The position numbers and the translations under genes are program-made. Positions 32,977-45,235 of a DNA stretch of 64,000 nt are shown one piece after another; position 1 is the stretch's first letter, and every line of letters begins with the position of its first letter. The DNA is taken from contig JALIZF010001353.1 in the NCBI GenBank assembly GCA_029948255.1, positions 62,001 to 126,000 of the forward strand, given 5' to 3'. Below the pieces are notes generated by a model, which was not told the origin of the DNA, searched no databases, and saw only the letters and a program-made list of their open reading frames with translations. Source of the DNA: Telmatactis stephensoni (lineage: Eukaryota > Cnidaria > Anthozoa > Actiniaria > Isophelliidae).

Positions 32977-34972
32977 TATGCCTGCATTGCAATATCTGTA
33001 CGGCGTATGTACATGTTATCAGCAAACTGAAATCAGAACTTGAACATTAGACACTAAATGTTGAATGAAGTGTCAAAATGACGCTGTTAACAGCTCATAA
33101 TGAAAACTAGACGCACACGTGCGTTCACTCGTGCCCTTTTTAAGAGAGGCTCCAATGACCAGCTCCGTTCGTACTCTTCCCGAGCCGTTTCACGCATTCT
33201 TCATCATTCCGGGAAATAGCTAACCGTAACATAATGACCTTTTTTGAATCGGCTAACTTAAACTAAAAAATATCTTGATTAGTCAGTTTGTCTGTCAACA
33301 ACTAGTGTTTGCCCTTTTCTATTATCATGCATGGGTATTAAATATCTCCAACATGCAAAAATATACCAGTTTATTCAACTTCTTATTTCACTATATATCT
33401 CAATTGTTTGCTGTAAAGACTTCTACAACGGTATATTTGACACAATAACAAATCGTGTATCTTTTCGTTCATGTTTCGGATGTTTTATATATGAATAAAA
33501 GACGTTACGTGACCAAACGCGAAATACAAGGTCAATGGAATCTAGTTTCATGTCATTCCGATATAAAATTATAATTCAGTACAAAAACCTCTCAAGATCT
33601 CTTGAATGCTTGAATGAGGAATATAATTGACTTGCTTCTATGTATGTTCGTTTAGCAACATGTAGGATGAGAAATTCGTAGTTTTCCAGCTCATAGGAAA
33701 TAGTCGTTATCGCGAGGGCCTCGGCTTTCAAGTACTCCATTTAGAGTTCGATATTTGGTCAAAGTATTGGAGATGAAGCTCAAAATAACAGCCCATTCCG
33801 AAGCTCTTATAAGTATATAGGTATATCTCGAGTTAAAAGCTCCAAATTACATTGTTGTACTGCAGGAAAAGCCTGTCTCTGAAAGCTATTTTCTTTGTAG
33901 TCGGCCATCTTGCATTCCTAAAGTTCCTGGCTTGCGTTCGCTCAAAGGTGATGAATGAAGGGCATTGTTTGTACGTTCTTAACCAATCAGAAGTCCCTCA
34001 GGACGAACACAGGAAAAAAAAAAAAACATTTGCAGTTTATAACTCGTTCCCGGCCTAAAGGCCTGGGCACGAGTAATTAGCGCAATTCTAGAATTCAGAT
34101 AGTACCTTTTAGCCAAGTTTCAAATAGAAGTATGGTGATATCAGAACATTGATCGTATATTGACTTAAGAGCTATTATCCCTAAGAACTCTTTGTGAAGG
34201 GATTATCTTAACAACACGTCGATGACTATCGCTCGTGTTTTTTAAAATTGAAGTTTTAACCAAAAGTAACTGTACAATTCTTGACCAAAAGTTCCAGTAC
34301 ACATCTTTAACAAAGGACGCAATAAGACTACGTGTCCCTTGCAAATTCTTACTGCGCAGGACTTATAAATTGGTTTCACGAACATCTAAGGTGCAAAGTT
34401 CAAACTCGGTGTTTAATTAAACTAAGCCTTTAAAGTCTCCGATCAATAAATTAAAGTTCAATTAATAACCTTTGTTCCAAAGGTGCACGTTTCATAAAGG
34501 CCATGATACAAAGCTTCTTGTTCTTGGTGCTCAAGACTAAGTTGTTGTCACAGAAACCAAAGTTGAACAAACATCCTCAGAGAATTTACGTTTTAGGCAG
34601 AAACGAGGGGTGGGGGGAATTGTGCTTTTGAAACGGTGTGTCAACTTTTTGCACTAACTGTCTCACAATTCTGCACAATATTTTCAAATAAATTGAGAAA
34701 CTCACCTAATCAGATGTTAGAATGTTTGTTAGGTACTATTACTATCAGAAAATCGTGAAACCGATTGTTTTAGAATGAGATTATTCTTTAATTTACTTGC
34801 ATAGCAATTGTCTTCCATTTGCATAATACCCTGCTTATTTTAATATTTTTCTCTTTGAAAATGAACTCTGCGTGCAAGACGCTAAATCAGGAAGACGAAA
34901 GGGCTGCGTTTTATAAATAATTTTTTTTAGACTGTGCAGTATTACCGGAATTTCATTCATTCCTTTGAGAAT

Positions 34973-34974
<2 letters not shown>
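32977..34974. other. non-coding part of left arm, partly unique
   Basis: About 33.05-34.6 kb has no evident counterpart in the right arm, where the equivalent gap is only about 0.3 kb. From about 34620 collinearity with 59900-60000 resumes. No gene recognised. Confidence 0.45.
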
Positions 34975-35238
<264 letters not shown>

Positions 35239-35514
35239 AAAGAGGGAAAGAAAGAAAAAGAAACCATGTTGGATGAACAAACAACACACACAAATGAGAA
35301 ATCTTGAATTTATTAAAGCTCTTAAAGATGTAATTACAAAGTATGAAACTTTCAAGCAGTTCAAGATAGAAGCAGATACATATTTCAAGTACAAAAATCT
35401 ACTTATTCTGAAAATAGAGCTTAATTAAATAAATAATAAATGCTAAATGTTAAAATAGAACGGTTTTATTTTTTTCTGACTGACACTCATTGAGTTACCT
35501 GTTGGTCAATGGTG

Positions 35515-35990
35515 CGCGTCAAGTAGTGGTGCTGGTTGTTTGTCTGCACGTTTGTTCAGATTTTAGAGAGAATTGAGTTGTTTTTGACAATATTTTTGAG
35601 TATTTACCGCCGACTCCGATGACGCGCGACTATCTAGATTTGCATTGTGATTATAATTAGACAATCGTCAATCATCATTGCCTCTGCAAAAAGTGCACAT
35701 TTCACAAGAAAAATTGTTTACCTTCGGTCCCAAAAAGCTGAAATAGATTCGTAAGAATTTTTGTGGTTAGTTCAGTGAATTTGAGCGAATTTTGAGCCAT
35801 CAGAGAAATGATTGACGTCCGTTGAATGCAATTTGCAAGCATCGATACGAAAATCTGGGTGGTCGCCCTTCTTCAAATTCGGTGGTGCATGTTAAGTAAA
35901 TAGCTTTCTCATTTACCCGAATCATAAAGAAAATATGGAACGACAAACAACAAGTACCACTACTTGACGTCATCACAGGAAACCCAATGC
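35515..35990. mobile_element. MITE shared by both arms (left copy)
   Basis: Ends related in inverted orientation (CGTCAAGTAGTGGTGCTGG near 35518 and CAGTACCACTACTTGACG-like sequence near 35953-35975). The same element sits at 58885-59345 in the right arm, so it was present before the duplication. Confidence 0.6.
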
Positions 35991-36338
35991 AATTCATTTA
36001 TAGAAACTATGATTTCTCGTTTATTGGCTTGTTTTTGTCAATTGCAAATTCATGATCGATTTCCAAAATGAGCACTCTTCTCTACGTAAAATAACTAGTC
36101 ACGTGTACATTTCATTTGTATGTCCCTTAAATAAAACACCTAGTATAATAAAAAATCCATTCGTCCGAGATTCTAGGATATTAGCAATGAAAGACTTTCA
36201 ATTTGCAACGATTCCGCAATGCAAACTTTGTTAAGCTTAACTATACTAAAATTTATGTTGATTGAAATTAGTAGAAAAACATATTCATAGTCATACTAAC
36301 TATAATTTAATGAAATAGAAGCTAGTTGAACACAGTTC

Positions 36339-37430
36339 TCATCGTATTTTCTTGTCATTTTCTTCGCTTGTTTTCTTGTAAACAACAAGATACTTGGATC
36401 CTGAAAATAGTTCCTCTTCTTCAGTTGTCAACCAGTTACGTGCAAACCAAACCACAACAACGCTATTGAAAATGGCCAAGAGTATCAACAACCCAAACGT
36501 TGTAAAGAATGTTGGTGGGTAGGGTGAGGCTGAGAGGACATCTTTTCTTTCCATCATGTCTGTAAACATGACATTGAAAGCATCAACGTTGCCAATTACT
36601 AACAACACATGAAATATATGATGACTATAACCAAACAAGTCAAAATAGCCTGGAAAAAAACGTTCTGGTAGTCTTGAAGCGTTTACAATCCCGGATATTG
36701 CATAGCACAACATATGGCGTTTAAATAGGTATACCGTACTGGCATTACATGTAGAATCGTGCATTAGGCAACGAGCAATAAAGGGAGAAATATCATAAAT
36801 AAATTTGACTACGTACAACCCAGTACGCATAAGAAATCGATATTTCCTAAATCGATGACGCGATAAACAACTCAAAGTCATGTTAATACACGACAAAGAA
36901 AAAGATATTCCCAGAAATATGTAAGGAAATCTATACAGAAAATGACTGTCATGAGATAAAGGTCGACAATAAAAGATGAACCCTTGACCAGCCGTTAGTG
37001 TAAAGATACTTATTGTAGCATAATCGATGTAAAAACATATGTTTCGAACTCTCCACGACATGCAGCAAAACAAATGAGCAAAAGAACTAAAGAAAAATGC
37101 TATGCAAATGCTAATAGAGAAGCAGAGGAGTGGATAAAATGCAGCATCTCCAATGACATCGTGTTTATGGAATACACTTGTTGAATATACTAGAAAGGCG
37201 ACAGTTGCTATTATATGACTCCAGATGTTGAAAGTCTCGTTATGGATGGTAAACAAAGTAGCAAGACATTGTCGCAGTGTAATTCTGTCGTTTGCTCTGT
37301 ATCCTGATGTGATGTAAGGTTCTCGTGCAAATTGTGGCACTTCGTGATCTTGCAACGTTGCTGACGTGGAAAGACGCTTTGACTTTATTGTGCACACCTT
37401 GTTGTTCGACAAGTTTGAGTTGTTGTCCAT
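36339..37430 (-). CDS. PAQR family receptor (membrane progestin receptor-like), gene B
   Basis: A single-exon ORF of 363 residues, intact. REPYITSGYR, IHNETFNIWSH, FAHLFCCMSW (His119), YIDYAT (Asp136), RLPERFFPG and SHHIFHVL give the complete PAQR set, including the predicted zinc-binding histidines. The N-terminal 30 residues (MDNNSNLSNN onward) are unlike genes A and D. From about residue 265 onward the sequence is nearly that of A (LLVIGNVDAFN, MMERKD), while the last few residues (ENDKKIR) and the 3' flank match gene C. This mosaic points to gene conversion. The 3' flank is collinear with that of gene C (58517 onward). Confidence 0.92.
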   Translation of the reverse strand: MDNNSNLSNNKVCTIKSKRLSTSATLQDHEVPQFAREPYITSGYRANDRITLRQCLATLFTIHNETFNIWSHIIATVAFLVYSTSVFHKHDVIGDAAFYPLLCFSISICIAFFFSSFAHLFCCMSWRVRNICFYIDYATISIFTLTAGQGFIFYCRPLSHDSHFLYRFPYIFLGISFSLSCINMTLSCLSRHRFRKYRFLMRTGLYVVKFIYDISPFIARCLMHDSTCNASTVYLFKRHMLCYAISGIVNASRLPERFFPGYFDLFGYSHHIFHVLLVIGNVDAFNVMFTDMMERKDVLSASPYPPTFFTTFGLLILLAIFNSVVVVWFARNWLTTEEEELFSGSKYLVVYKKTSEENDKKIR

Positions 37431-38451
37431 CCTTTGAAGTAGTGATTATTACTCGTAGTGATCTTGTAGAGTTTCTTTGACAAACGGTATTCCTTCTGAT
37501 GTTTCAGGATTGATGAAATGCCGTCCAGAAATGAATTTCGTGCTAACTCTTGTCAGCACAAAACCATTCATTCATGATATATTCCCCTGCTTTTATAAAT
37601 ATTCCAAAATGCATTATATGGATGGCATATCTTCTTGAATTGATAATAATGTGATTAATGAACCAAAACCGGTGTTCTTGCATTAAATAAATACCAAATT
37701 TAGGTTGCTCCAGACAAATTTCCACCCCTCTGTCATTCTGATAAGGCGAAGCGTAAATGTACGTACTCTAACAGATTTCTGGATGGTTCGATTATGAATG
37801 CTTTTAATGTAGACTTGTCTGGGTCTAACTGTTTAATATTCACGCTTTAATCAAGACAAGAATGATATCTATCTTAAGCTGAAAATTATAGGAACACATA
37901 CAAAGTTGTAAACAGTTTTAGGATAATAATTATACGTATTAACAAATCAATTTTACAACTCATCAGGATGAGCTTCTGCAGACTGAAAGATCAGAATTCG
38001 TGACACGGTTGAATGCCTGTATTGGTGTAAATTTGAAGCAGATCAATCTTTTACATCATCTCCATTTATAAGTGATTTTCATAACAATATCTCCGCAAAT
38101 TCAAATTCCAAAAGAAATAATTATATTTTACTAATTAACATACATAAATCTACTTGCTTATTGCTTTAAAACTCAAAATGCTAAAAGAATAATATTTTAT
38201 AGTAATGTGACATGTTCAAGTGGTGTCAGTCATTAAAGAAGTAGATATCACGCAAACATGGAATGTTTGACCTCGTGACGAGAAAATAATCTTAAAAACA
38301 AATAAATGATTGAAATAAACAAATGAACGAATGAATGAATAGATTAATACACAATTAGATTCATAAATAAATAAATACAAACATAATTACATGTTATTAA
38401 GTGCATAAATACATTAATAAATTAATAAATTAATATATCAGTGAATGAATA
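37431..38451. other. non-coding stretch between PAQR gene B and next gene
   Basis: No gene seen. A degenerate AATGAAT/TAAATTAAT low-complexity tract lies at about 38290-38440. The region upstream of gene B shows no match to that upstream of gene C. Confidence 0.4.
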
Positions 38452-38525
38452 GCATACAGTAACTATGGTGATCGTAATTCGAGCGTGCTAGTTACCGTTA
38501 CGATCACCATAGTTACTGTATACTA
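38452..38525. repeat. hairpin, 23-bp stem
   Basis: ATACAGTAACTATGGTGATC and its complement enclose a loop of about 25 bp. The stem is perfect over about 23 bp. Confidence 0.85.
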
Positions 38526-38853
38526 TATATCTCATCTCGCGCGTATTGTACTTTTTCACTTGCCCTGATGATGGACACTTCGTCCGAAAGCTTGGCTCAT
38601 TAAAATTGTTCTAATTCCACGTGGTTGGAGCATTTATTCATTGATAAAATTAGTTTAGCACTATTTAGTACTATTTATGTTGCACGCTTTTAGTGTTTGT
38701 ACTCTAATCCGAATAAGTATTTATAGCGACTAGAGATACATTTACTTACTACACATGCATATTTGAACAAACAAATCTTTTTATTAGGTATCTGTTTTTA
38801 AAATTTGATAATCTTATATACAATATGAAATAAACAACACCGATCGGCAACAA

Positions 38854-41800
38854 TCATTTCTTTTTGCCTTTGTCGTCACTGCCGTTATTCCAATGACTAC
38901 CGAGATCCTTGATCCTTGATGAAGCGAAATTGTAGATCTGAATGAAAGAAAAAACGAAAACACTTGCAAAGTAGATTCTTTATGTATGTCTGAAAACCTC
39001 TGGCACATAATTTATGTCCGTTCCTCTCCGTAACGGTAATCAGTTCCTTTCCGTAACGGTGTTAGTTCAGTTCTGTGACAGTGTCAGTTTTCGTGGCGAT
39101 GTTAATTTCTTTCCACGACATTTTCAATTGCGTTCCGTGACGGTATTAGTTCCGTCAGCGATGGTGAATTTTTTTCTTTTCGTGACGATTTCAGATCTGT
39201 CAGCGTCAGCGTCAGTTCCGTCGCTATTCCGGTGTCAGTTCCGTTCCGTGACAGCGTCAGTTCGGCTTTCCGTGACGGTTTCGTTATATTTTGAAAAAAA
39301 TGTCAGTTTCGTTACGTTGCGGAACCATTTCCGTTCCAGACACAAAATCTAATTTACAACTATTTTTTGGAAACTTTGGCAAAATTGCCGGGAAAAGGAA
39401 AGTGGTTTAGTCTGCATAAAGGGTAGAGCAAGTTAAAAATATTCAGCCGCACAATCAGAAAATTTGGATATTTACAAATGAGGACCAAATTGAAAACCAT
39501 TCACCAACTGCTTCTCACATAAATAATCTAAGGCTTAGTTTTTACTACATCCTCGGGGACCCAGGGCAAAAGGGGAGGGGGAGGGGGACGTCCTTTTCCC
39601 TTTTTCCTTTCCTTCCCCCTCCCCCTCCCCCTCCCCCTCCCCCTCCGGTCCTCCCTCTCCCCTTTCGCCCTGGGTCCCAAGGATGTTTTTACTACGACGC
39701 AAGCATAAGTGCAACCAAAAGCATCAAAGATTTCCCATTTCTTGTGCTTGCCTCAGTAGTGAAAACCAAGCTAACTGTCTTCATAAAACATGGTCAATAA
39801 GAGAAAACAAAGATATTTATATTCTTACTTGATATAATTTTTCTTTTGGTTTGCAATACGACAAAATTCTTGCAGAAGTATGGTAACAGGATACTACAAA
39901 GTCTGTTACTCCATGCAAAGCATCTACAACAACAAATAACTTTGCGTTACTTCCTTCACAGTCGTTCTTAGAATCAACATGTCACGCAATGGAGCGTTCC
40001 GTGATGACACTGCGAAGGGCATGGAAGTAGACTAGACGTTTTGTTAGGACCATAAAATATCGACTACAGAACCCCTTGTCTACCTAGCCATCGTTCTTCT
40101 CATTACAAAGAAAACAATGGTCTACCGTCTCGTCCCTCCCTCCCTTAGTGATTTAAAGCTGAGCATCATCATTTTAATATAATACTTCTTATTAGTATTT
40201 CATTTACAGGGGTGTCCCAAAAGTTCTTTCATAACATGTTGTTTTAGTTAATGGAAAGGCTTTGTCCGAAGACACAATCAATTTAATAAAACAACTTTCA
40301 AATAAAAAGTGTGTGTGTGTGGGGGTGGGGGGTGGGGGGGGGTAATCATTTAATAACAACTCATATTTGCTCGTGAGTCTGATAACTTTTCTTAATTATA
40401 TAGCTGCCTCTAAATCACATATTGCCAACAGATAGATTTTTCTTTAATTTTGGTTGACTGTCCAATTTTTCTTAAATTGGACACTTTAAATTTGGACAGT
40501 TTACCAAAAAATAGAGATAAGTGCTCATAATATTGGATTTAGAGGCAACTATATAATTAATAAGTAACAGGACTCAATGCTTGTCCAATTTGAAAAAACT
40601 GAACTCAAAAAATTCCTCTGACTGGCAGTCCTCGGAATTTTCTTCGTCCAATTATTTTCAAATTGGACAGCATGGAGTCCTATTACATATACAAATCAGA
40701 CATTATTTTACAGCAGTGTTTTGTTAAAATGCTGGTAATTATGTGTACTGCAGTGCTTAAATTATCCATTATGTGGTCAAAGCAGGATATTTTCAAAATA
40801 TATTTGTTTTCCAACATTCTTTTTCACAATTGCTGGGTTTCATCCATTCCTTCGGGAAGAAGCAGTAGCCATGTTGGATGAATGAACAACACACACTAAT
40901 GAGAAATCTTTTGTTGAAGGTCAACCAAGATGGCTGCCGTGATATCACATGCAACCCAGCAATTGCCCTATCGCATAATGACATCACACCAAAACATTCT
41001 ATTGTTTTGACGCTAAGGATTATGGTCGCCAGAGGGGATCAGAGTGATTGCATATCAAATAAAATGCAGATGAGCAATCACTGATACATGATATATATCA
41101 AAACTCGATACATTGAAGTTCTACTTCGAAAAGGAATATTAATAGGTCCCAATTTCCACTGTTTCTGAGCATCTATCCCCAATGTAAACAAACTGAGACG
41201 TCATTATGCGATAGGGCAATTAGCAGCCTTAAGTTTCCCAGGGCATGGCACATTTCGAAAAAACAAAAATTGCTTTGTGTGCTTGATTATGCAATTACAA
41301 TGTATACTGTGCTTTTTTAAAACTACCGGTATGCTTTTTCATGACTGTACCTTGGACACTTACGCCCTCACGAACATAATATTCAACTTCTTGTTCAACC
41401 CTCTCTGTTTTCTTTCTGAGGATATTCACCAATCGTTTACCCAGATCTGCATCCTCTGGTGGAAAGACATGACGCTGTGGATCTCTTTCCCTAGTAACAA
41501 TATTTATCAATCAATTACCATTCTTATCAATTAACTATCATCATCATGCATCATCATCATCAACAACATCACCACCATCATCAACATCATCATCACTGAA
41601 AGAGGAGGTTTCCAATGAAAAACGGACTTCAGCGTAATGTCAGTGCCATGATAATATCTATGTCAACATTCGGAATTCCTACTACAACCATGCTGTACTG
41701 TGACCATGTCATTTGCAAAGTCATATGAAATCTACTCTATGATTAAGAAAAAGAATTTGGAGAAGTTTATAAAATGATGCATACAGTTTATGATAATTAT

Positions 41801-43604
41801 GTTAGTTGGGGGGGGGGGGGGGGGTTATCACTAGGTAGAACTTCCATCTAGATAATCAGAATGCAAATACTGCAAACTGATGCTTATTCTAGAACACGGA
41901 GTGTATAAGACTACAGTAAACAAGTACTGTCAGAAGAGGGAATGGGAGCTTTCTTGAGTTGTCTTACAGCCAAACTCGTTGCATCGCGACCAGCAAATTA
42001 CAAATTTTCTCTTGATTTTGGGTTTTTCTGAGCTGTCAATCAGTTTTTTTTGGGGGGGGTGCTTCTTTAAAATCAACCAATCACTGAATGAGTTCGTGAA
42101 AGCTCCGCCCCCAAGAATGATGGACGGATCAGAAAAGACCAAAACCTTACCAACGTTGGAGGTCACGATGCAACGATTTTCGTTGCAATGCATACAGCCT
42201 GTGACTGGCTTTCTTAGTTACGTAGTCACAGTGAGTAACCTAAGTGAAGTGATCAGAGATATAAACTCCCATGAGCTTGAATGACTTGACAGGCAAAACA
42301 TACTTAGGTTGTCAACAAGCTTAATGCGAGGATCTCATGTGCATTCAAGGTCATTAATCATAACAGCAAATGGTATAGTGCCCAACTTTTTACCCTAAGG
42401 TAAGCCACTCAGTGCCTTCAATCTACAGTGTGCCATGGCCAGTTGTACAAACTGGGTCCTACCCTGCAAGAAGGTAGCTGTTCACCTTAGAAGACTTTCA
42501 TGGATATATATTACTAAATAGTACACTGCAGTATTGCATGCTTAAGTGTTTGTACTCTAAGACAAAACAACAAAACAGCAATTATAGAATACCTATCTGC
42601 CTCATCTTGTTCTTGGATTTGTTTTCCTTTTTCTGTAAAATAAATACAATTTCATTAAATATCCTGGCAGGAGTGGGGTGGGGAGTTCTCCTAACAGTTT
42701 AAAATACAAATCTTAGCCCTAAGAAAAATTCAAATCATTGACTAAAGGTCCTGTTACACATCAAGGCAAGTTTTCTTGCAGTTGCATTGCAAGTTGCAGA
42801 AGAGATTGCATGTGTATTACAACTTGTCAATGTAAAATTACAATTTGCTGAAAAAGTTGATGGAGCTTGAATCTACGTTTTTGCACATTGGGAAACAGGT
42901 TACAACTTGTAACATCTATCTCACAACCTGCAATGCAATATAAATCACCACTGATAGAACAAATCAGCAATTACAAGGCCTACACGTAACATATTACTTG
43001 CCTGCCATCTCTTGAATAATGATTTGTAATCCTCTAGTTTGACTGGGCTTAACACTTGATCTATTTACATGCTAAAACAATAATTTAAGCTTAATTAACA
43101 ACACTTACTACAAACAACAATGACAACTTATACACAGTGTTTATAGATCCAGTTTGTTAAGTTTTATAACAGGGTCGTGACATGGTACGTGGGATCAGGG
43201 ATCACAGGCTTGGGATCGGGATCTCAAGCCATGGGATCGGGGTCACAAACGTGGGATCGGGATCAGTAGTCAAATCAACAGGATTCAGGTATCAAAATTT
43301 TCACAACTGGGATCAGGGATCAAAATAAGAGAACTTTTGGGATCAGGGATCAAAATTTTCGACCAAAAAAACGGGATCACGAGCGAAAAAACGTACCATG
43401 TCACGACCCTGTTATAAGCATGAGACAGTACACTCAGCTCATTTCATACGGTAACTGTACCTTCTCTATTCTTACAACACTGATACCATTACATATCCAG
43501 TTAAAGTTATCCTTATCTTGCTTCGTTCCTCTGGTCCATACTCCTATACACGTTTCTTTCCAGCGTTTTGCTTCATCTTTACTTTCATCTCCGTCGTCCG
43601 CCAT
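38854..43604 (-). CDS. uncharacterised protein, 200 residues, six exons
   Basis: Exons inferred from splice sites and phase: 43604-43461, 43071-43002, 42632-42593, 41490-41364, 39966-39829 and 38937-38854. They sum to 603 bp with all junctions in phase. Exon 1 begins MADDGDESKDEAKRW. Later parts include a charged central stretch (EKGKQIQEQDEADRERDPQ), a helical KRLVNILRKKTERVEQEVEYY, a compact hydrophobic AKLFVVVDALHGVTDF and a basic end DDKGKKK. No signal peptide, membrane segment or known motif seen; I do not recognise the family. The exon 2 donor is GC (CAG then GCAAGT), a known minor class. The acceptor of exon 5 (TCTAAG) is weak and the least certain junction. The introns hold several MITEs and a minisatellite. 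Confidence 0.65.
39014..39335 (+). repeat. degenerate minisatellite in intron
   Basis: Repeats of TTCCGTGACGGTGTCAG-like units of about 25-30 bp, in the last intron of the uncharacterised gene. The frame open through it is not a gene. Confidence 0.65.
39549..39684. mobile_element. small palindromic element with 11-bp flanking repeat
   Basis: Ends CCTCGGGGACCCAGGGC and GCCCTGGGTCCCAAGG are inverted; the centre is G-rich then C-rich (GGGGAGGGGGAGG, CCCCCTCCCCCTCC). GTTTTTACTAC occurs immediately outside on both sides (39538-39548 and 39685-39695). Confidence 0.7.
40392..40560. mobile_element. TTAA-ended MITE
   Basis: TTAATTATATAG, then CTGCCTCTAAAT, inverted at the other end with AACTATATAATTAA. 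TTAA at both ends suggests a TTAA target. It lies in an intron of the uncharacterised gene. Confidence 0.6.
40961..41221. mobile_element. MITE with 22-bp inverted ends
   Basis: AATTGCCCTATCGCATAATG is found inverted at 41200-41221. It lies in the fourth intron of the uncharacterised gene. No clear target duplication. Confidence 0.6.
43170..43411. mobile_element. hAT-like MITE, copy 1
   Basis: Ends CAGGGTCGTGACATGGTACG and its complement. The interior consists of GGGATCAGGGATCA-type repeats. TTATAA borders both ends (43164-43169 and 43412-43417). It is the inverted relative of 51112-51352 and sits in the first intron of the uncharacterised gene. Confidence 0.75.
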
Positions 43605-44149
43605 CTTGTACTGTTTTACTAGTTTCCATGCTGCTCTCGATTAACCTTGGCACAGGCACCCCAGACAATAATCGACATGCCGAGGTCTGTTCATGAAATG
43701 AGAAATATTTTGTTTATGGTCATATTGTGTATGATGATCTATTGTTATCTCTCTGTGTGTGCTTTCTCTCTTTTTGCGTTCCCATACCATTCCTCCCTCC
43801 CTCCTTTCTTCCTTCCTTCCTTCGGCGATTGGTCAGTGTAATTTCTAAAAACTGAAATGTGATTTGGGATACAAGCAGTGAAGTAAAAAATGTTTGTGCA
43901 CATGGAATTCACAGCTTAACAGGTAATGAAAACAAAACCTCGATGCAGACTCTTTGTGAATGCACTAAAATGATTATATTTGAGACACATCAAAAAGAAT
44001 TGTCCCTGTGATATATTTAGCTGAAGAACTCTCACGCGATCATGATCAACACAAGAATGCAGTTTTATTTACTAATTACAATATGTTGTTATTGTTGTTG
44101 TTATTTCTGCTTTTATATTCATATATTCATATATAAAAATATAACACTA
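43605..44149. other. intergenic stretch with likely promoter of the 200-residue gene
   Basis: Immediately upstream (minus strand) of the start at 43604, so it should contain that promoter. No core element is distinct enough to call. Confidence 0.35.
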
Positions 44150-44500
44150 CACGAAGAGATCATAATACTAAGAGAGCGAACCTGGTACTGATGTCTTTGC
44201 GATGTACTTTGCGCTTACTGCGGTTTTCGATATTTTACTCTGATCTTCAAACAATCCGTTGGAATTTGGTTAGCTTCCGCCCACCTCAACAAAACATCAA
44301 AAAAATTAATACTAAAAGTTCCTAAAATCCTATCAAATGACCAAGTAAGATCTTAAGACCACATATATTAGCTAAAACGCAAATTAGCGGTTGGCTTTTG
44401 AAAGTCAGAGTTCGCAGCATATCGAAAACCGCTGTAAAGTTACTTTTAGTATCAGAAGTTGACACCATCGCGCGCGCAAACAATGGAATTTGATTGCTGA
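44150..44500. repeat. degenerate CAAGAG-family MITE remnant
   Basis: GATCATAATACTAAGAGAGCG near 44158 (two parts: GATCATAATACT, AAGAGAGCG) and CCATCGCGCGCGCAAACAAT near 44466 match internal pieces of the elements at 1318-1595 and 2987-3277. The rest is diverged, and one end is missing. Confidence 0.5.
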
Positions 44501-44709
44501 AGCCCGCCGCACACGTTGAGTAACTGTGTGAGGAAACTGCCACGCGAGGCACTTTTCTCACCATATGCTCTTTTACCAGCTCTACATTTTGTCTCGCGTA
44601 GCCAAAGATGCAACATCTGCGGCAAGAAATCGTCTGAGCTAAGTGCCTCGCGTCACCTCCCTCGCGTGGTAGTTTCCTCACGCAGTTTCCTCATGTGTGC
44701 GGCGGGCTT
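44501..44709. mobile_element. MITE, GCCCGCCGC family, copy 1
   Basis: AGCCCGCCGCACACGTTGAG at the left end, inverted at the right end (GTGTGCGGCGGGCT). Arms continue with GAGGAAACTGCCACGCGAGG. Related copies at 52277-52470 and, truncated, 52612-52708. Confidence 0.75.
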
Positions 44710-45235
44710 CAAGTGCTGCTCAAGCAAAAGTTCTTGTTGATCAAATGGTCGCCAGGTGAGCTAACTTTGGACTGATAAACTCAAATGAGGCAAGTGAACA
44801 CGGACATATGCATGTCAAGAAAATAAAATATATACAATAAAAATATCCACCCACATTTCTCAATATATGATACCAAAAACGGTCGTGCTGTAATGTTGGT
44901 GAGCGGCTGTCGTACACAGCTGAGCCGGTCAGCGGTTTTCAAAAACGTTCGTTGGTACTTCATTTGTTCTATATAGGGTAAGAATTAGGTTAGGGTTGGG
45001 GTTAGGGTCAGGCTTAGTGTTAATGGACATTATTCAAAATACATGAAGTACCTACCAAAACGTTTGTGTTGTTTAGTTTTGTGTAGCTGGGCTTCGATCT
45101 ATCATGCATTAAAGAGTTCCACGTGGAACCACGTCCGAATGTTGTCTTTTCTAGATAGTTCAGGAGATAGTTATACTGATATGCACTTTAACTGAATTAG
45201 AATTAGAATTATATTTCCATTTTGATTAATTCTTA
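44710..45235. other. non-coding stretch downstream of the TRPC-like gene
   Basis: A short TAGGGTTAGGGTT-like stretch occurs at 44978-45012. No gene seen. Likely includes the 3' UTR of the channel gene. Confidence 0.4.

Noticed and set aside
39014..39352. 112-codon plus-strand frame
   Set aside because: Lies over a degenerate minisatellite in an intron of the opposite-strand gene.
41930..42284. Overlapping frames on both strands and a weak inverted repeat (GTTGCATCGCGACC / GGTCACGATGCAAC)
   Set aside because: Imperfect arms with no clear ends or duplication; may be an old MITE, but not supported well enough to annotate.
44978..45012. Telomere-like TTAGGG-type stretch
   Set aside because: Only a few imperfect units in an intergenic region; not an interstitial telomere array.
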